From Trissonchulus latispiculum (taxonomy: Eukaryota; Nematoda; Enoplea; Enoplida; Ironidae): DNA of 64,000 bases. The notes below the pieces were generated by a model that was not told where the DNA came from, made no database searches, and saw only the letters and a program-made list of their open reading frames with translations. Position 1 is the first letter of the stretch; the number at the start of each line of letters is the position of its first letter. Where the stretch lies: NCBI GenBank assembly GCA_030248195.1, contig JASAND010030708.1, forward strand, positions 1 to 64,000. The letters run 5' to 3'. This document shows positions 1 through 13,806 of this stretch, piece by piece. A program made the position numbers and the translations under genes.

Positions 1-590
1 TGATGCAGAAACGATAGCGTTTTTCAAATTTTCCGTACCCCACGCACCCCGACGACCCCCCGGCAGTTCGGCTCCCCGTCATCCTGTTTTCCGGATAACC
101 TTAACTAAACGTTTTTTGATGCAGAAGCAATTGCGTTGTTTCTAATTGCCCGTTCCCCACGCAGTGCGACGACCCCCACCGGTGGGGGTTCGGCCCCCCG
201 TCATCCTGTTTTCCAAAAAACATTTACTAAACGCAACATTTTCTGATGAGTAAACGATAGCGTTTTTTCTAATTGCCCGTTCCCCACGCAGCGCGACGCC
301 CCCCCCCCCCCCCCCCCCGGTGGGAGTTCGACCCCCCGTCATCCTCTTCTCCGATAGCCCCTCTGTAAACGTTTTCTGATGCAGAAAAAATTGCGTTGTG
401 TCAAATTTTTCGAACCCCACGCACTGCGACGACCCCCTCACCCCCCGGGGGAGTTCGGTCCCCCGTCATCCTGTTTTCCGATAGCCCCTCTGTAAACGTT
501 TTCTGATGCTGACACAATTGCGTTTTTAGAAATTTTCCTTACCCTACGCACCGCGATGACCCCGATGTTCTCTTTTCAGATAAACCTTTA
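1..590. repeat. Tandem repeat, about five diverged units of 118-133 bp
   Basis: Units begin near 1, 118, 244, 377 and 503, each opening with a variant of TGATGCAGAAACGATAGCG. They continue through a CCCCACGCA block, a C-rich tract, and end near CCCGTCATCCTGTTTTCC. Spacing varies because the C-run (about 20 bases around 299-318) expands and shrinks. The array starts at the window edge, so it is probably longer. The minus-strand reading frame over it is low-complexity and I do not regard it as a gene. Confidence 0.8.
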
Positions 591-794
591 CACACACACA
601 CACACATACACACACATCAATATAAAGAGATAGTGCTCCGTACAATGATAAAAGTGCCCTAAGCGTGCTTACAATAGATATACACGTACGTATATATGTA
701 CGTCCTTTCTGGTTTTTCAAATCGTTTCTATGGCAGTTTATTCATTTTATATATTAAGCCCTCTTAAAAACGCTAAAGCGGAAAAATGCAGGAA
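591..794. other. AT-rich spacer with a short CA repeat
   Basis: Holds a short CACACA microsatellite (about 588-616) and AT-rich unique sequence leading into the foldback element. Nothing coding is visible. Confidence 0.5.
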
Positions 795-2228
795 ACTAGT
801 GGGAAAAATGCCCTAAACGGGCATGCAATGGCTAGAATAGGGAAAGAAGGAAGGGCGGAAAAATGCCAATATATACGTATATATATATATACTTGTCAGT
901 CGGCGCTGAAAATGGTAAGAAACTAGATTCAGCGCCGAATAGGGAAAGCAGTCGGCGCTGAAAATGATAGAAACTAGATTCAGCGCCGAATAGGGAATGC
1001 AGTCGGCGATGAAAAGGATAGAAACTAGACTCAGCGCCGAAAAGGGAAATCAGTCGGCGCTGAAAATGATAGAAACTAGATTCAGCGCCGAATAGGAAAA
1101 GCAGTCGGCGCTGAAAATGATAGAAACTAGATTCAGCGCCGAATAGGGAATGCAGTCCGGTACCGTGGAACAGGCAATTCCTCCGTCCATCCTATTCGCG
1201 TGAATTGCGATATGTTTAGCTCAACGGTTCATTTCACAAACAATGTTACCGTCGATAAGGTAATCTCATTAACTGTAACTGGGTTTTATACCTACTCGCG
1301 TGAATTATTGCAAGATGTTGATATGAAAGTTGATATGTTGATATATACAATTTTAGCTTAAACAGTAACATAGAGACTGACCCTGGGTTGTCTACTTTTA
1401 GACTTACTTGAGCCTCGCGACTGTTTTTCCAACACAACATTTTTAACGATCAATGACACTTCATTTGTTTTAGACTGTTATTAAGTGCGAGATTATTAAA
1501 ACTACGAATGCGTAGCAGAGTATTTTCAGTTGGGACTAGTATTATTACTAATACGCAATGCAGTTTATGTATACGTATACGTACTTTATGCAGAAGACAG
1601 CAGCTCCGGCTTTAACTTTATGTTAAAGAACAATGCTAGCTAGCGACAGCACATTTCATTCACATAATGACACCTAATGTTAATTGCGTTAGTTCATTAT
1701 CCACAATCAACCACGAAGTTTCTACTCTTCAAAAGCAGACTTTGCTTACACAAACGATGACAGCCTGCCTCATTTCAAACGCAGTATATACCAAGTTCTC
1801 GGGTAGTGCAGAGCAGTTCACGCGAATAGGATGGACGGAGGAATTGCCTGTTCCACGGTACCGGACTGCATTCCCTATTCGGCGCTGAATCTAGTTTCTA
1901 TCATTTTCAGCGCCGACTGCTTTTCCTATTCGGCGCTGAATCTAGTTTCTATCATTTTCAGCGCCGACTGATTTCCCTTTTCGGCGCTGAGTCTAGTTTC
2001 TATCCTTTTCATCGCCGACTGCATTCCCTATTCGGCGCTGAATCTAGTTTCTATCATTTTCAGCGCCGACTGCTTTCCCTATTCGGCGCTGAATCTAGTT
2101 TCTTACCATTTTCAGCGCCGACTGACAAGTATATATATATATATACGTATATATTGGCATTTTTCCGCCCTTCCTTCTTTCCCTATTCTAGCCATTGCAT
2201 GCCCGTTTAGGGCATTTTTCCCACTAGT
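795..2228. mobile_element. Foldback-type element with two ~410 bp inverted arms
   Basis: Bases 795-1206 are nearly a perfect inverted copy of 1815-2228. Each arm holds five tandem ~52 bp units, and each unit is itself a hairpin (CGGCGCTGAA ... TTCAGCGCCG). Arms begin ACTAGTGGGAAAAATGCCC. The ~610 bp spacer (1207-1814) shows no transposase. Long arms built of tandem subrepeats are the hallmark of foldback elements. No clear target duplication is seen; the palindromic ACTAGT at each end could be a 6 bp duplication or part of the arm. Near-identity of the arms suggests recent insertion or gene conversion between arms. Confidence 0.85.
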
Positions 2229-4790
2229 ATTGCTTGGTTGGAGAGGAAGATAATTTCAACCTTATTGCATACCAAAAATTAAAGTCATTACTACTGCGGC
2301 TTTGTGTCATCTTCTGATATGACTTTCAAACTAGCATTTTAAAATTTTTAAAGTCTTCTAAAATTTTAATGCATTTATTCTCGTCCCTGTTAAATATTAA
2401 TTTGATTTAAGTATTAATTTAAGTATTAACGTAAGTATAAAAGTATATTAATAAATATGAACTAAAACTAGGGCTTTTGCAATGTCAAATTTTAGCATCC
2501 ATTGCTCACTAAATCCTCGCTAAATCTATACTATCTGTAACTAATTCTATATTGTGTAATTAAATCAAACTCACTTGCAAAAAATATTAATTTCGAATTC
2601 TGAATTTTGAAAGAGGACACTTGTAGACAGCTTGACGGATAACGAAAGGAAAACTTACTCATATTTATATATAAACACTAAGCACATTTAATTATATACA
2701 TATAAATTGTTTGTCAAGAAAAAATCAGAACATGCTTCCATGTATTTAGTTAAGAATTTGGATTAATAAAGTAAAGATCTCTACTAAAATAGCTGAAACA
2801 AAACTGAATCTGAAACCGCAATTTCAGAGCTGTCTGTGAAACAAACTTTAAGGTGAGAAGTGAACAAAACTGAAATTAGAATCAATTTACCAAAACTGAA
2901 ACTACTATCAATTTTCAGCTGAAACTGAAACTTCTTTAAATTTGGAGCAGAAGCTAAAATAGAAATTGAAATTTCCACTAAATTTTATGAAACTGGCCCC
3001 TGGACATTTACGAAGGAGACCCCATAGATTTTGTAACATCAGTAGGGAAGGTTCTATCACTGACGCTCGCCAGTCCAGGAAAAGTCTGTGTTACACTGTG
3101 GAAGAAGTAAACTGCTAAACTGTACTAGTACAGTAGAGCATGCCATACTGTACTAGTACAATGCCGCACTGTACTGAATGCTATACTGTACTACGACATA
3201 TACAGAAGGGTCGGCTTTCACGGATGAAGTCAGCATTCGATCGGACACTCCTGGGTTTACGGCTGCGTAAACGCGGGCACCCCAAGTCCGTTGCCAGACG
3301 GTGATATGTGCATGGGGAAACCGTTACCTTTTTACCTTTTCGTAAAAGAAAAAGATCAAAAAATTTTGTGCCTTTATTATCACCGGATGGTGATCCTTTC
3401 ATGCCTGAATTTTCTCAGGACTAATGGACCCAGAAAAAGTTTGGAGTCGCTAAAGTCAGCCAAAGTAGGAATTTTGGCTAAACCTTTACTGCAGAAAACT
3501 AATTGATTTCTAGGTTCACTTCAGAAAACTAATTAATTTCTAGGTGTGCAAGAGTTATTCTGAAACGGAATAAAATAAAGTATATATGTGCATAGTCTCC
3601 CTTATCGCCTGGTGAAACGGCTTTTCTGCTGACGAACTATAACCGGCGCTGGATGCGTTTGCTTGCAGACTTGGACAGATCTCGAAATCATCAAAATTTT
3701 GATTGTCGGTGGAAAGCTATAAAAATTCGATTTTTCTAGGAGGCGGGAAAATAGTTCTCCCAAAAAGAGATCGTTGTGTTTAAGAAAAAAGGAGCAAATG
3801 TCCAGACTGTCAACCGGTAACTGGCCTCTGCTCTGAAAAATAAGCTATTGAAAATCGCCTTGGCCCTGGGTTTTTTATTTCCTTGCCGACCTTTAGGTCA
3901 AATGGCCTCAACGACCAAGTTTCTTTAGGCCATCTCCAAACTTCAGGCCATCTAATTGTGCTACTTTTTAAGTTGTGCGCAGTTGTTCGCATTATTGTGA
4001 CGAAATTAAAACTTGAATGGTTATTAGAAAGTACAAATAGTCCGCTGGCGCTGTCCAAAACTTTTAGGAAGTACAAATTAGAAATGCGAATATATACATA
4101 TTTTCTCTTAAAGGTCAATATAATTTGACTGTTTTGTCGAAAAATTTAGGCCAGATGGCATGAACGGCCACAATTCTTTAGGCCACCGGCTCTTAAATTA
4201 CCTTGCCTTGTTGGCCCATCCGGAATCAAAGAGTTAAGCAACGGAATCTACTTCGGATGTTTGTCACTCCAAAGTGGCTTCTAAAATCTTAGGCTGTGTT
4301 TTCCTATTCAATATCACAGCTTCGTCTGATACTGTTGTTATTTTCTTGCACAGATTTTGCAAATCCTGTCAAATTTCTGCGGGAAAACTATTTTATTACC
4401 CGAAAAGTGTAATTAATTTCCCAAGCAAATTGTCGTTTCTTCAATGAAAATACTTTAAAAAGTCTTTGAGCACAATTTTTCTGAAAAACAACAATTTTTG
4501 CAACTTTTGCGGAGTTCGGCTCTTCATGCTCTGCCAAAAAATTCTGTTATATGCATCTGCCGCTAAAAACTTGTATTCCAGAGTCCAAAGCAAAGCAAAG
4601 TATTCCCTCCTCTCAAAAAATATGTGTTTCAGGTTGCATGTTGCACATGTTCTAATCAAATAGGCAATCTGTTAATGTTTCGATTTCTGATATTTTGATA
4701 TGTCTTTAGTTTCTTGTTTGTATTCAAGTAGATCTAGGCATTTACTGTGTACAATCAGATATTATGCTCTATTGTTCTTTTTTGTTTTAG
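2229..4790. other. Non-coding stretch left of the first visible DIP2 exon, probably intron
   Basis: Because DIP2 needs upstream exons, this is probably intronic. Bases 2786-2985 are rich in GAAACTGAAAC motifs like those in the hAT-type MITE at 36585. Bases 3105-3200 carry four spaced copies of ACTGTACT, two as the palindrome-containing ACTGTACTAGTAC. Bases 3890-3935 and 4143-4190 are diverged direct repeats rich in TTTAGGCC. I searched for the rest of the DIP2 N-terminus here and did not find it. Confidence 0.5.
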
Positions 4791-7700
4791 TACTAAAACC
4801 AGCTAAAGTCTCCTACAAAATACAGCAGCTGCTCAATACTTTGCAAGTGAGTGTCTATGCATTTTTGGTGTTATTTTTTATGTGGAGGAGGGTTGGGTAA
4901 ACGAAAAAGGGCCTGACAATGGTTTAGGGCGAAAATGCGAAAATATTCCGGTGACTTTAGACTTTACTCGATTTGCAACCTCTTCCAAGGCATATTGTAG
5001 GTGGAGGTTAGTTTGAACAAAATTTAATTTGGGGGTTGTCGAGATGACGAAAAAAGAATTTAGTATTTATGAGATGTTCTTAAAGTGAATTTATGAAATC
5101 AGAACATTAGTCAATTATCTAAAAGTGTAATTTACTAAAAGGTTCTAAGGTGGCTGTGGAACTTTTGCTTCTTTTGCTGTGGAACTTTTTTGAGCTGAAC
5201 TTGATCACAGAGGAGTAATGTTTGATGGGCTTGTTCAGGGAAGCTTATTTGTTATTCCCTCTCAGCAATGCTTTAAAAGAGCGAACATTTTTCAAAAAGT
5301 TGATTTTTAGTGCCAAATTAAGCAGACTTAGTCCTGAATAAAGGCAAATCGACTAACCATTTCCGGCGAAGCCGAAAATTTTTGAAAATGTAGCCTTCAG
5401 AGCAAATTTTTCAGGGCACAATTTGGCAACAAAATGGACACCCACATAGGGGGAAACGAAGTTGGGGGATGAACCCACAATAGAATAAACCAGCTTCGGG
5501 TAACTTGGAAAAATGGACAAATGGTTTTTCAGCGATGTTTATTGTCTGAAAAAGCCAACTCTAGGGGCAGGTTTATTCGTGGTAATATATTAATTATGAA
5601 GTAAATAAATAAAATTAGAAAAATTGTGTGTTTAGTTTTTGTTAATGTCTTATTTGTCGTTTTTATGAAGGAATAACCTAAAACTCATTGAAATATTTGT
5701 TAGAAATCTCTATTCTTTCGATAAAAATAAATAAGAATCTGAAAATTTTGTTGGCTTTTCACAATCAGAGATTAAAGATTTGAAGAACAGTTTTTCTGAA
5801 GAATACAAGCTTCTAATCTTCTAAGGAACTCCTCGCATAGACTGTCGTGGAGGCTTTTCTCCCTGGGCAAAATGGCTTATTTTTGCTGGGACCTCTCATT
5901 CGGCGACCTTCCCTTCATACCTATCCATGAAAAGCCACCCCATAAATTCCGGTCGACCTCCCACAATCTCAAAAATTGCTGAATTTTACCAATTTTACCC
6001 TAAATTTTCAAAAACTTTTCCGCTTCGCCGGATTTTTAAACGAAATCTTCGCTATTTGGCCTAACACCTAACAGTCATGTTGTTTTATGATTTTTAGTAG
6101 TGTTTACACAAAAAATGTAAAAATTCGAATAAATTTTCAAAAATATGCTCCCCCGTCATTTTGGGTGAACCCCCTCAGAAGCCCGCCCCTAAATTTTGAC
6201 CTGGGAATTAGCCATGGGAAACCGAGCCTCCGTCAAGAAATCCTGAATGGAACCGAAGTGACTTGCAGCACAGCTGGAAAAACGTTTTTGGAAATTATCT
6301 TGCCTTGTGGACGCCAGGAATTTTTGTGAAATCTTATCTACTGTTGGGAGATTCTTCGTGCAAAGCCTGCGTGGTCTTCAAAATTCACGCAGTAGCAGTT
6401 GAACTGGACTTCTATTTTTGTTTTCAAATAATTTTGCAACAATTACTACCTCTCATGAAATTTGCGAAGAAGTGTACTTTACAAAATAGTTTTGTAAGCC
6501 CAGAGTTCGACTTAATCCGGGTTTAGGAGTTAATAACATCGACCCCTGGAGGTTCTTCCTGTTTTGCTGTCTTTTACTACAATTCTGTTTAGTCTAAAAA
6601 CATTGATACACATTCGAAGTAGTAGTTTTTTGAGCTCCGTGTAAAAGCTAAAAATGCAAATAAATCAGCATGTATTCAACACGTTCTTGTTTGATTCTTG
6701 GATTACAGTTAATTCATGGACAAGGCTTAGAGTTGAGGTTACAATAATCCCTTCAACTCTTCATCTATATGTAACCAAGATTGTAGTGTAATGTTTGTTT
6801 GCATTCAAGCTTAAGTTTCTCCTGCAGATTCTCGGCTTTACACGACTTTTGTCCGTTGTTCACATTTTGTTACTGCTCCCACAAACTGTCATAAATATTT
6901 TTGATTTGTTGTGTCACAATATGTCTTTATCCAAAGAAAATGTTTGCTTGTCTTGCTGAAATGGAACGAGAAGGATTCTGTGCTAAAACTGTGTTGTTGT
7001 AACAGTGGTCTGCTGTTTTAAAGTGCTTACTTTACTTTCCTAGAAAGACATGGCCGGCCCACCCTGCTTCGTTTGTGAGGACCATAATAATACTCGCTCG
7101 CTGAACTGAGCTGGTCTCTGTTTACATTTTTGACACTTCAGCAGCTTTAAAATTTGCAAACTGTTACACCCATTTATTCAACGTTTGCTTAACTTTTCCA
7201 GTACTTATATACTGTGTTGACTTTATAGGGTGGATTTGAAAGCTGTTATGTCTTATTTTTTAATCGCTTGTTTTTTACTGTTTTACTCAACAACCTGCAC
7301 ACGCATTCCAGATCTCTTGCACAATTCCCCCTTCCAGTCCTAACTTTTGATTCTGTTGTAGCCAACAGCTTTAAAGATTGTGTGGAGAGTATACTGGAGG
7401 CTGCTAAATTCACAGTTTTTAAATTTTTAAGTTGGTAAGGGGGATCTACCAAAGCCATCCAAAGTTTTTGTCCCGATTTTGCTGAAAACTTGCATACTGG
7501 AGTTTTTCTGTGGCACTGTACACCAATCTGAGGTCCGTTTTTTGATCCATCTTTTCCTTAGCAACATATTAATAAAGGAGTTAGTAACCGATTTGCCTGC
7601 CATAGCCCAAAATGCTAGGAATGAAAATGTTTGTAAACAGTTTCGAACGTTGTAGAATCAGTTATTGGAAAACGTACACCCTAATTTTCATCTGACAAAC

Positions 7701-10700
7701 TAAATATGTATATATAAGTGCCAATTGATAAACTTCATGCATTGCAGAACATACACACGCATGGCAGTTAGCTGCATTCATTTGCTGATCACTCTTCCAG
7801 ACTGATATAGGTGAGGGCGTTCGTCATCAGTGGCGTACCCTTCATCTATTGCAGCTTTTACCAGAGTTGGCGCCGGGTCCGGGTTGTTCTTTGATGAAGA
7901 GAACTGGCTTTTTATGTTGTTGAAAGGAAATCTAAACATCGCAACAATTTATGTGCCAGAACTGAAGATGAAATTGCGAATCTTCTTCCTATTGCTTGTT
8001 CACAAGAGGGGGACGGGACGGGAACAGCAGAACTAAACCGACTGTTGCATTGGACCGATGTTTTTGTTTACAGTTGGGAAAAGTTTGACATTAGATTAAA
8101 TATCAGTGCGATTGTGCATTGTTGCTTCAAAGAAGTTTGTGTGAAGTGGTCAGTGTTGCTTATCAGAAGATTCAAGTACCACTCTTCAAGCACCCCTCTC
8201 CCCCTTCACTCGATCATTGTATTCTGTTGTGATAACAGGAATTGCTGTTTTTCTTTTCTGTATGTAGAAGGGAAACATTGTTTTGGAATCGTGCATTCCC
8301 CAGGAATCGGAGAACTGGCTTGTCAGAAATGTTGTGTACACGTCACTTCTAAGCTGAAATACAATTGTTTTCCACATTGCTGATAGGTTAGGTTGTGTTG
8401 CATGGGCTTTCTTTCCATCCCATGAATTTCCTAGAAGCGTCAAATTCGATGCAAGAAAACATTTTTCCCACTGAGTGAACACGATTCTGTGCAGGTGTTA
8501 GCATTTAGTTATTTTATCAAGAGTTTCCCAAGGAAAGGAAGGAACGCATGAATTTTTCAAATGTACGTAATGTATATTTTGATTCAAATCAAAGCCAGGC
8601 TATGCCAGTGTGTATGTGTGTGTTCGTTCTCATTGGTAGCCAATTTATGGGCGGTAATAAATTTTTTGTGGAGATATGTAGCGTTTATGTGACTTTTTTA
8701 ATAAATTTATTGGTCTGTGTCTGCTTCTGTAGTTTTATATGTTGACAGATTGCATTGGCTTGCTTGCAATTGATTTTGAAATTGTTTCAACGACTTTTTG
8801 CAGGTGTTTGTTGCTTGGCAGTAGTACGTTGTGTGACTGTCGTATAATGATGTATGTATCGTATCCGTACGCATGTCTGACAATGGTGTTAAGGTGAAAT
8901 TGATGATTTTTTGAACATTTTTCCTTCCTGTCTGTCTGTATGTGTGATGTTCTGTCAGATCTAGTCTTCAGTTTCGGTTTTTTGACTCGACTACTATTCA
9001 GCGGTTTCTGTCATTTCAGTCAGTCAGTCAGTCAGTGGAATTCTGTTCATGCATTAAATTTGGCGAGACCTCTTTAGCTGGGCTTTATATAGAGAGTATA
9101 TTAACTTTGGTGCGAAATTGTAACAGTTTTTTTGGCACTTTCCAGCCCATAGTATTACAACTGAAATGCGAGTTAGTGCATATCTATTTTAGTCTGTTCT
9201 GCGTTGTTGTTGTGTTGATACAACTGTGTGTAGCTTTTGTAGTATTGTAAAGTCTGGGGCGTTATCTGTGGTAGGCATGCTTTGGCAGTTAATAATGCAA
9301 TTTCTGCCATTTCTGCTCTGCCTTTTTCCTTCCAAATATTGGCTTATTTAGCTTCGAGTTTAGACTTTGTGGTTGCAAAATGCAAACGCGTTGCTGTAGA
9401 CTTGTTGTTGACAACGTCATTGTTGTGTGTACACACTTTATTTCACGCTAATTATGGCTGGGTTTAGTGGGGAATTAGTTCGCAGCTGTTCGCCTTTTTA
9501 ATTTTGTTAAATAAAACACTTTATTTGCTCGCTTTAGTTTCGAAGAAGTGAAGAACATATCGTTAACTATAACTCTTCTCTACGCTAACTATGCTCTGCA
9601 CTCTAACTCTTTAGTAGACTATCAAATTTATAAAATATATACTTACCCTACCCTTATAATCTTGCCTGTTGGATCTTAAAAGTCTACCTAAAATGTGAGT
9701 CATCCGTATAGGTTGAGCTAGACCGGCTTTTTTTTGTTAGTCTACACATCTCAGAGCTCCCACAACTGACACACAGTATTTATTACTTTGAGCCCCGCTG
9801 TTCCTGATCCTTACAATCTTTCCGAGTTATAGAGAATTTGGAAGTTTTGGTTTCCAACTTTAGTGATCTTGCAGGGTCGCTCTGATAAGCTTGTGTTCGA
9901 GAGAGAGCGCCGAGTGACAGGTTTTGTGATCTCTGACTCTACACACTTTTTTTACAAACGCTAAAGCAAATAGTCCTTTTTTTGCTGTTATTTTCGTGCT
10001 TCAAAAAATTTACGCTCAAAACGTATCTGTGCGGGAAATGTTTATGTATGCGCAGCATTAATGCGAGCGTGTACATTACGTGTGTCCTACCTATGGTAGA
10101 TTTTATGCACTCGGAAGCTGTAGATAGGCAGTTTCTGTTTGCCAAACGTCTTTTCTATAAATTTAATGTAAAAGTTACGCATCCAATTTTTTGAAGGTGT
10201 GATCAGAAACAGTTGATAAGGCTTAGGCGCCAGGTCTGAATAATCAGCAAATCGTCATCATGTTTTGTTTTTTGAATGAATGAATGATTGTATGGAAGGA
10301 ACCGGTTCTTATTTTTTGCTATATTCATGTTGGCTACTCACAATATGTCAATTTTTATCATGTCTTACACGTATATAGCTCTTTTACCTTCACATTCCAT
10401 TCATGGGTACTGTTGATTCACGATTCTGATTTTGGATAGCATCTGTTGTAGCCACCCTTTTTCAAGGTTACATGTTTTCTCAAATAGTTTTTCGCCTTAC
10501 TGCGACTAACGTTTTGTCTTTAGGAGTTTTTTTGTATTTATTAATTCTGTTATATATTCCATTTACTCAATTTAGTCTGCGGATATTGTATTTAATTTGA
10601 TGATATTTATCTGCAGAAATTACGTCCTTTGATTGATTAAATTAATGTTCTTTGATGTGCTTGCTTTTTCACTAGTTGATGTTGTTGTGAATCGTACCGT

Positions 10701-11037
10701 ACACATCTTATGCTGCCCATTTGGATAGTTTATTAGCGCGATTATTTTGCATTGTATATTAAATAATGAGTACGAAATCTTCAAGTTGGTGCAGATCTGT
10801 GGCCAGAAAGGTATGCGTAGGATTTCGTTGTTTTTTAATTCTTTGTTAATCTTTTTAAATTAATTAGTTAATTAATTAATTTTAAGTTCTGAATTTTAAA
10901 ATATCTTTTATTTTATGTTGCATTTTTGCATTTGCATTCTTTTTCCTGCTTCGCCATCCCTGCTTACTGAGATGATCTAAGGAATCTTAAATCTTCCTTT
11001 TGGCGGCTTAGTTAGTGTGTTATGGGTTAGATGAAGG

Positions 11038-11074
<37 letters not shown>

Positions 11075-13441
11075 CCTAAGTTCTGGGGGAATACAGGGCC
11101 GGGGGTTTAGTGAAATGACCTGTACTGGCTTGGCTTGATTTAATCTTCACTCATTAACTTTTCAAATGCTTTTTGACAGCCCAAGCCCTTTTTAATCTGT
11201 CGAAAGAAGTAAACCCCCCCCCCTCTCTCCAGTTCTCTTTTAAGCACACCCTGATTTGAAGTGAACAGAGATTACCATGCGCCCTCGATTAGGTTTGAAT
11301 TTCTTCAAAAACATTTCTATGGACTTTTAGGTTGGGATGGAATGATTTTCTTACGTATAGCAGGCTAAAGTTATCAACTGCCGTTTTGAGAAGTTGAATT
11401 TTTCTTTTTTCAAGGAAAGCAGACCGCCTTATCCTTTCTTCCTCCTTTTCCTTTCGCTTTCCATGTCGCTCTCTCTCTCTCTCTCTCTCTCTCTTCCCTT
11501 GTCGAGGACGAACGGATGTCGCTTTGAAAAGGTTGCTTAAGTACCCCCTGATTTGAAAGGGTGACTGGTTTAGTGTCAGCAAGAGGAGCCTTTTAGCCTA
11601 AGGACTGGCTATTGTGCCTGAATACATACTGTTATATTATATACCTTCATTCCTTTAGTCGCCACGTTCTACGTGTGTACGTACGTAATAGTTGGTTCTG
11701 AAGCCGACTTTCTCTGCTTCATGACATGCTCTTGCTCTCTCTATATATTGGCCTATGGTTTTCTAACTTTGAACTGAATAATGTTATGTCACCTCTAACA
11801 TAAGATGCAGTAAGGAGGGCCTCTCCGTCGTTTGGCTGTCCTCCGCTTTTAAATTGGCGCCTTTCTTTGAAGGTTAAACTGGCACTATGAACTTTGAGAT
11901 TTAAACTTCTGATCTGACTGACTTCTCTTCTATGGTTTGCCCTCTTTTTTATCCTTGGCTTAACGTCTGTTCTTTATTTCTTAGTTTCTCTCACTCTGGC
12001 CGTCTGTCATCGTCGTCCCCTGGATTTCTTTTTCTTTTGGTCGGCAGCTAGATCTGTTTAATCTTTTTCTGAGTCGAGCATAGAACCTACATTCTAGAAC
12101 ATACGTAAACACATGAATTCTGTAGGTATATATACACAAAGTTGAAATAATAGTACGCATACTTTTGCAGAAATAGCTATTCGTGACTGATATTTTCATA
12201 TTGTGAATTGATCTCTTGGATTTGTGTAATCTAATTTCGTTTATTTCACTTCAACGTTGACACCCTAGAAAGTATGCCCTAACTAGGAAAAGGTGGGTAT
12301 GTAGGTAGTATATTCATGCCCTGTTCTTACGTGTGCTCTAAGGGCTTTGTAAGCTGTCTTTCTTAATATATCTTGTCCAGTGTTTCCTTTACGAGCTCAT
12401 CTTTCCGTGCCCAATTCCTCCTGTCCCCTCTTCTTTTCTCTTTATCAGTCATTCTTTCTGTCTTGGTGAAAGTAATCAGCTTTCAAAGGAAACTGCTTAT
12501 CATCATATTTTTAATACGTACGGGATGCGTTTGTATTCTTGATACGTATGGATTCAGTTCCTGTCCATTTTTTTATTTTCGTAGATACATTTAAGCTGGC
12601 ACTTTTAAATTTAAATTCACCTTTCCGAATGTATATATAATATACGTACAATATGGATGTACCTCTAAAATGTATATATTACGGCCATTAGGTCCATCCT
12701 TTATTTCATTAGCATACAGGCACGTGTTGTACGTATTATAGTCGTCTCTGAGTCTGTTTTTCTGATAGTGCCCAGTGGCGCCTGGTCCTAGGATTGTCCT
12801 TTTTATTAGTTTGGTTTCTAGTGTAGTGACAATCCTTCTCTTTCGTTTATCATTCAGTATATTCTACATTTTATTCCCAAAATTGTGTTTTACATTGGTG
12901 CTTCCTAATGGCTCTAAAAGCCATATTTGTTCCTTTGGTTGGTCCACTTTTTTGTCTGACAAATTTTAAAAACCCTACAGTAATGTTGTGCTGACGCTGC
13001 ACCATGCCTTATTGAAACAAAACAAAACAAGGTTGAATGACTGTAACCAAAATTGACAAAATGCAGGGAATTTAGAAGCTTAACTACAGGATTGCAGGGT
13101 TGAGGCTCCTATTTCTGTCTATTATATACTCTCAGAAATAATTTCAATAAATTCTACAAAAGTTACTTGAGAGTGAAGTACGCACGTAATAATACTGAGA
13201 AGAATTGAATCTCATTATTTTTGTAGATGAGATGAGAAGTGAAAGAGAGAAAAATAAAAAGAAGTCAAAACCTGTTTTCTGCTAATCCTATAGGACACGG
13301 GCTCGCCAGTATTGTAGAAAATTTTCAGGAGTAGGTTTTTTGACACTTGAAATTTTGCATTTGTGTGCATAATGGATCAGCATTATTGCGTATTTTTATT
13401 TGAATAAAATAACGTTTCATATATGCGAATATGCGTACGCT

Positions 13442-13479
<38 letters not shown>

Positions 13480-13755
13480 GTCTATTTTATATATACACTT
13501 CGTCACACTCGTGTCACTATTGAAGATTTCTTTTGGAAGTCATGAAATGTAAAATTTGCTGTCTTCTGTTCTTGATATAGTGATATATTATTATTTGATT
13601 TCTAAATTAGTGTCAATTTTATTTGAAACATGTCGTATGCGATTTGAGTATGAAATGGATGAAGTTGTTTCGATTTCGCATTCTGTAAAACTATAATTCT
13701 CTTGATGCAATGTTCTTGCTGGGTTCAGCTTGATGCCTAGTGTAGGTTTTATTTA

Positions 13756-13806
<51 letters not shown>

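Noticed and set aside
142..441. 99-codon minus-strand frame at the left edge
   Set aside because: Consists of tandem-repeat translation with a Gly run from the C-tract; no gene features.
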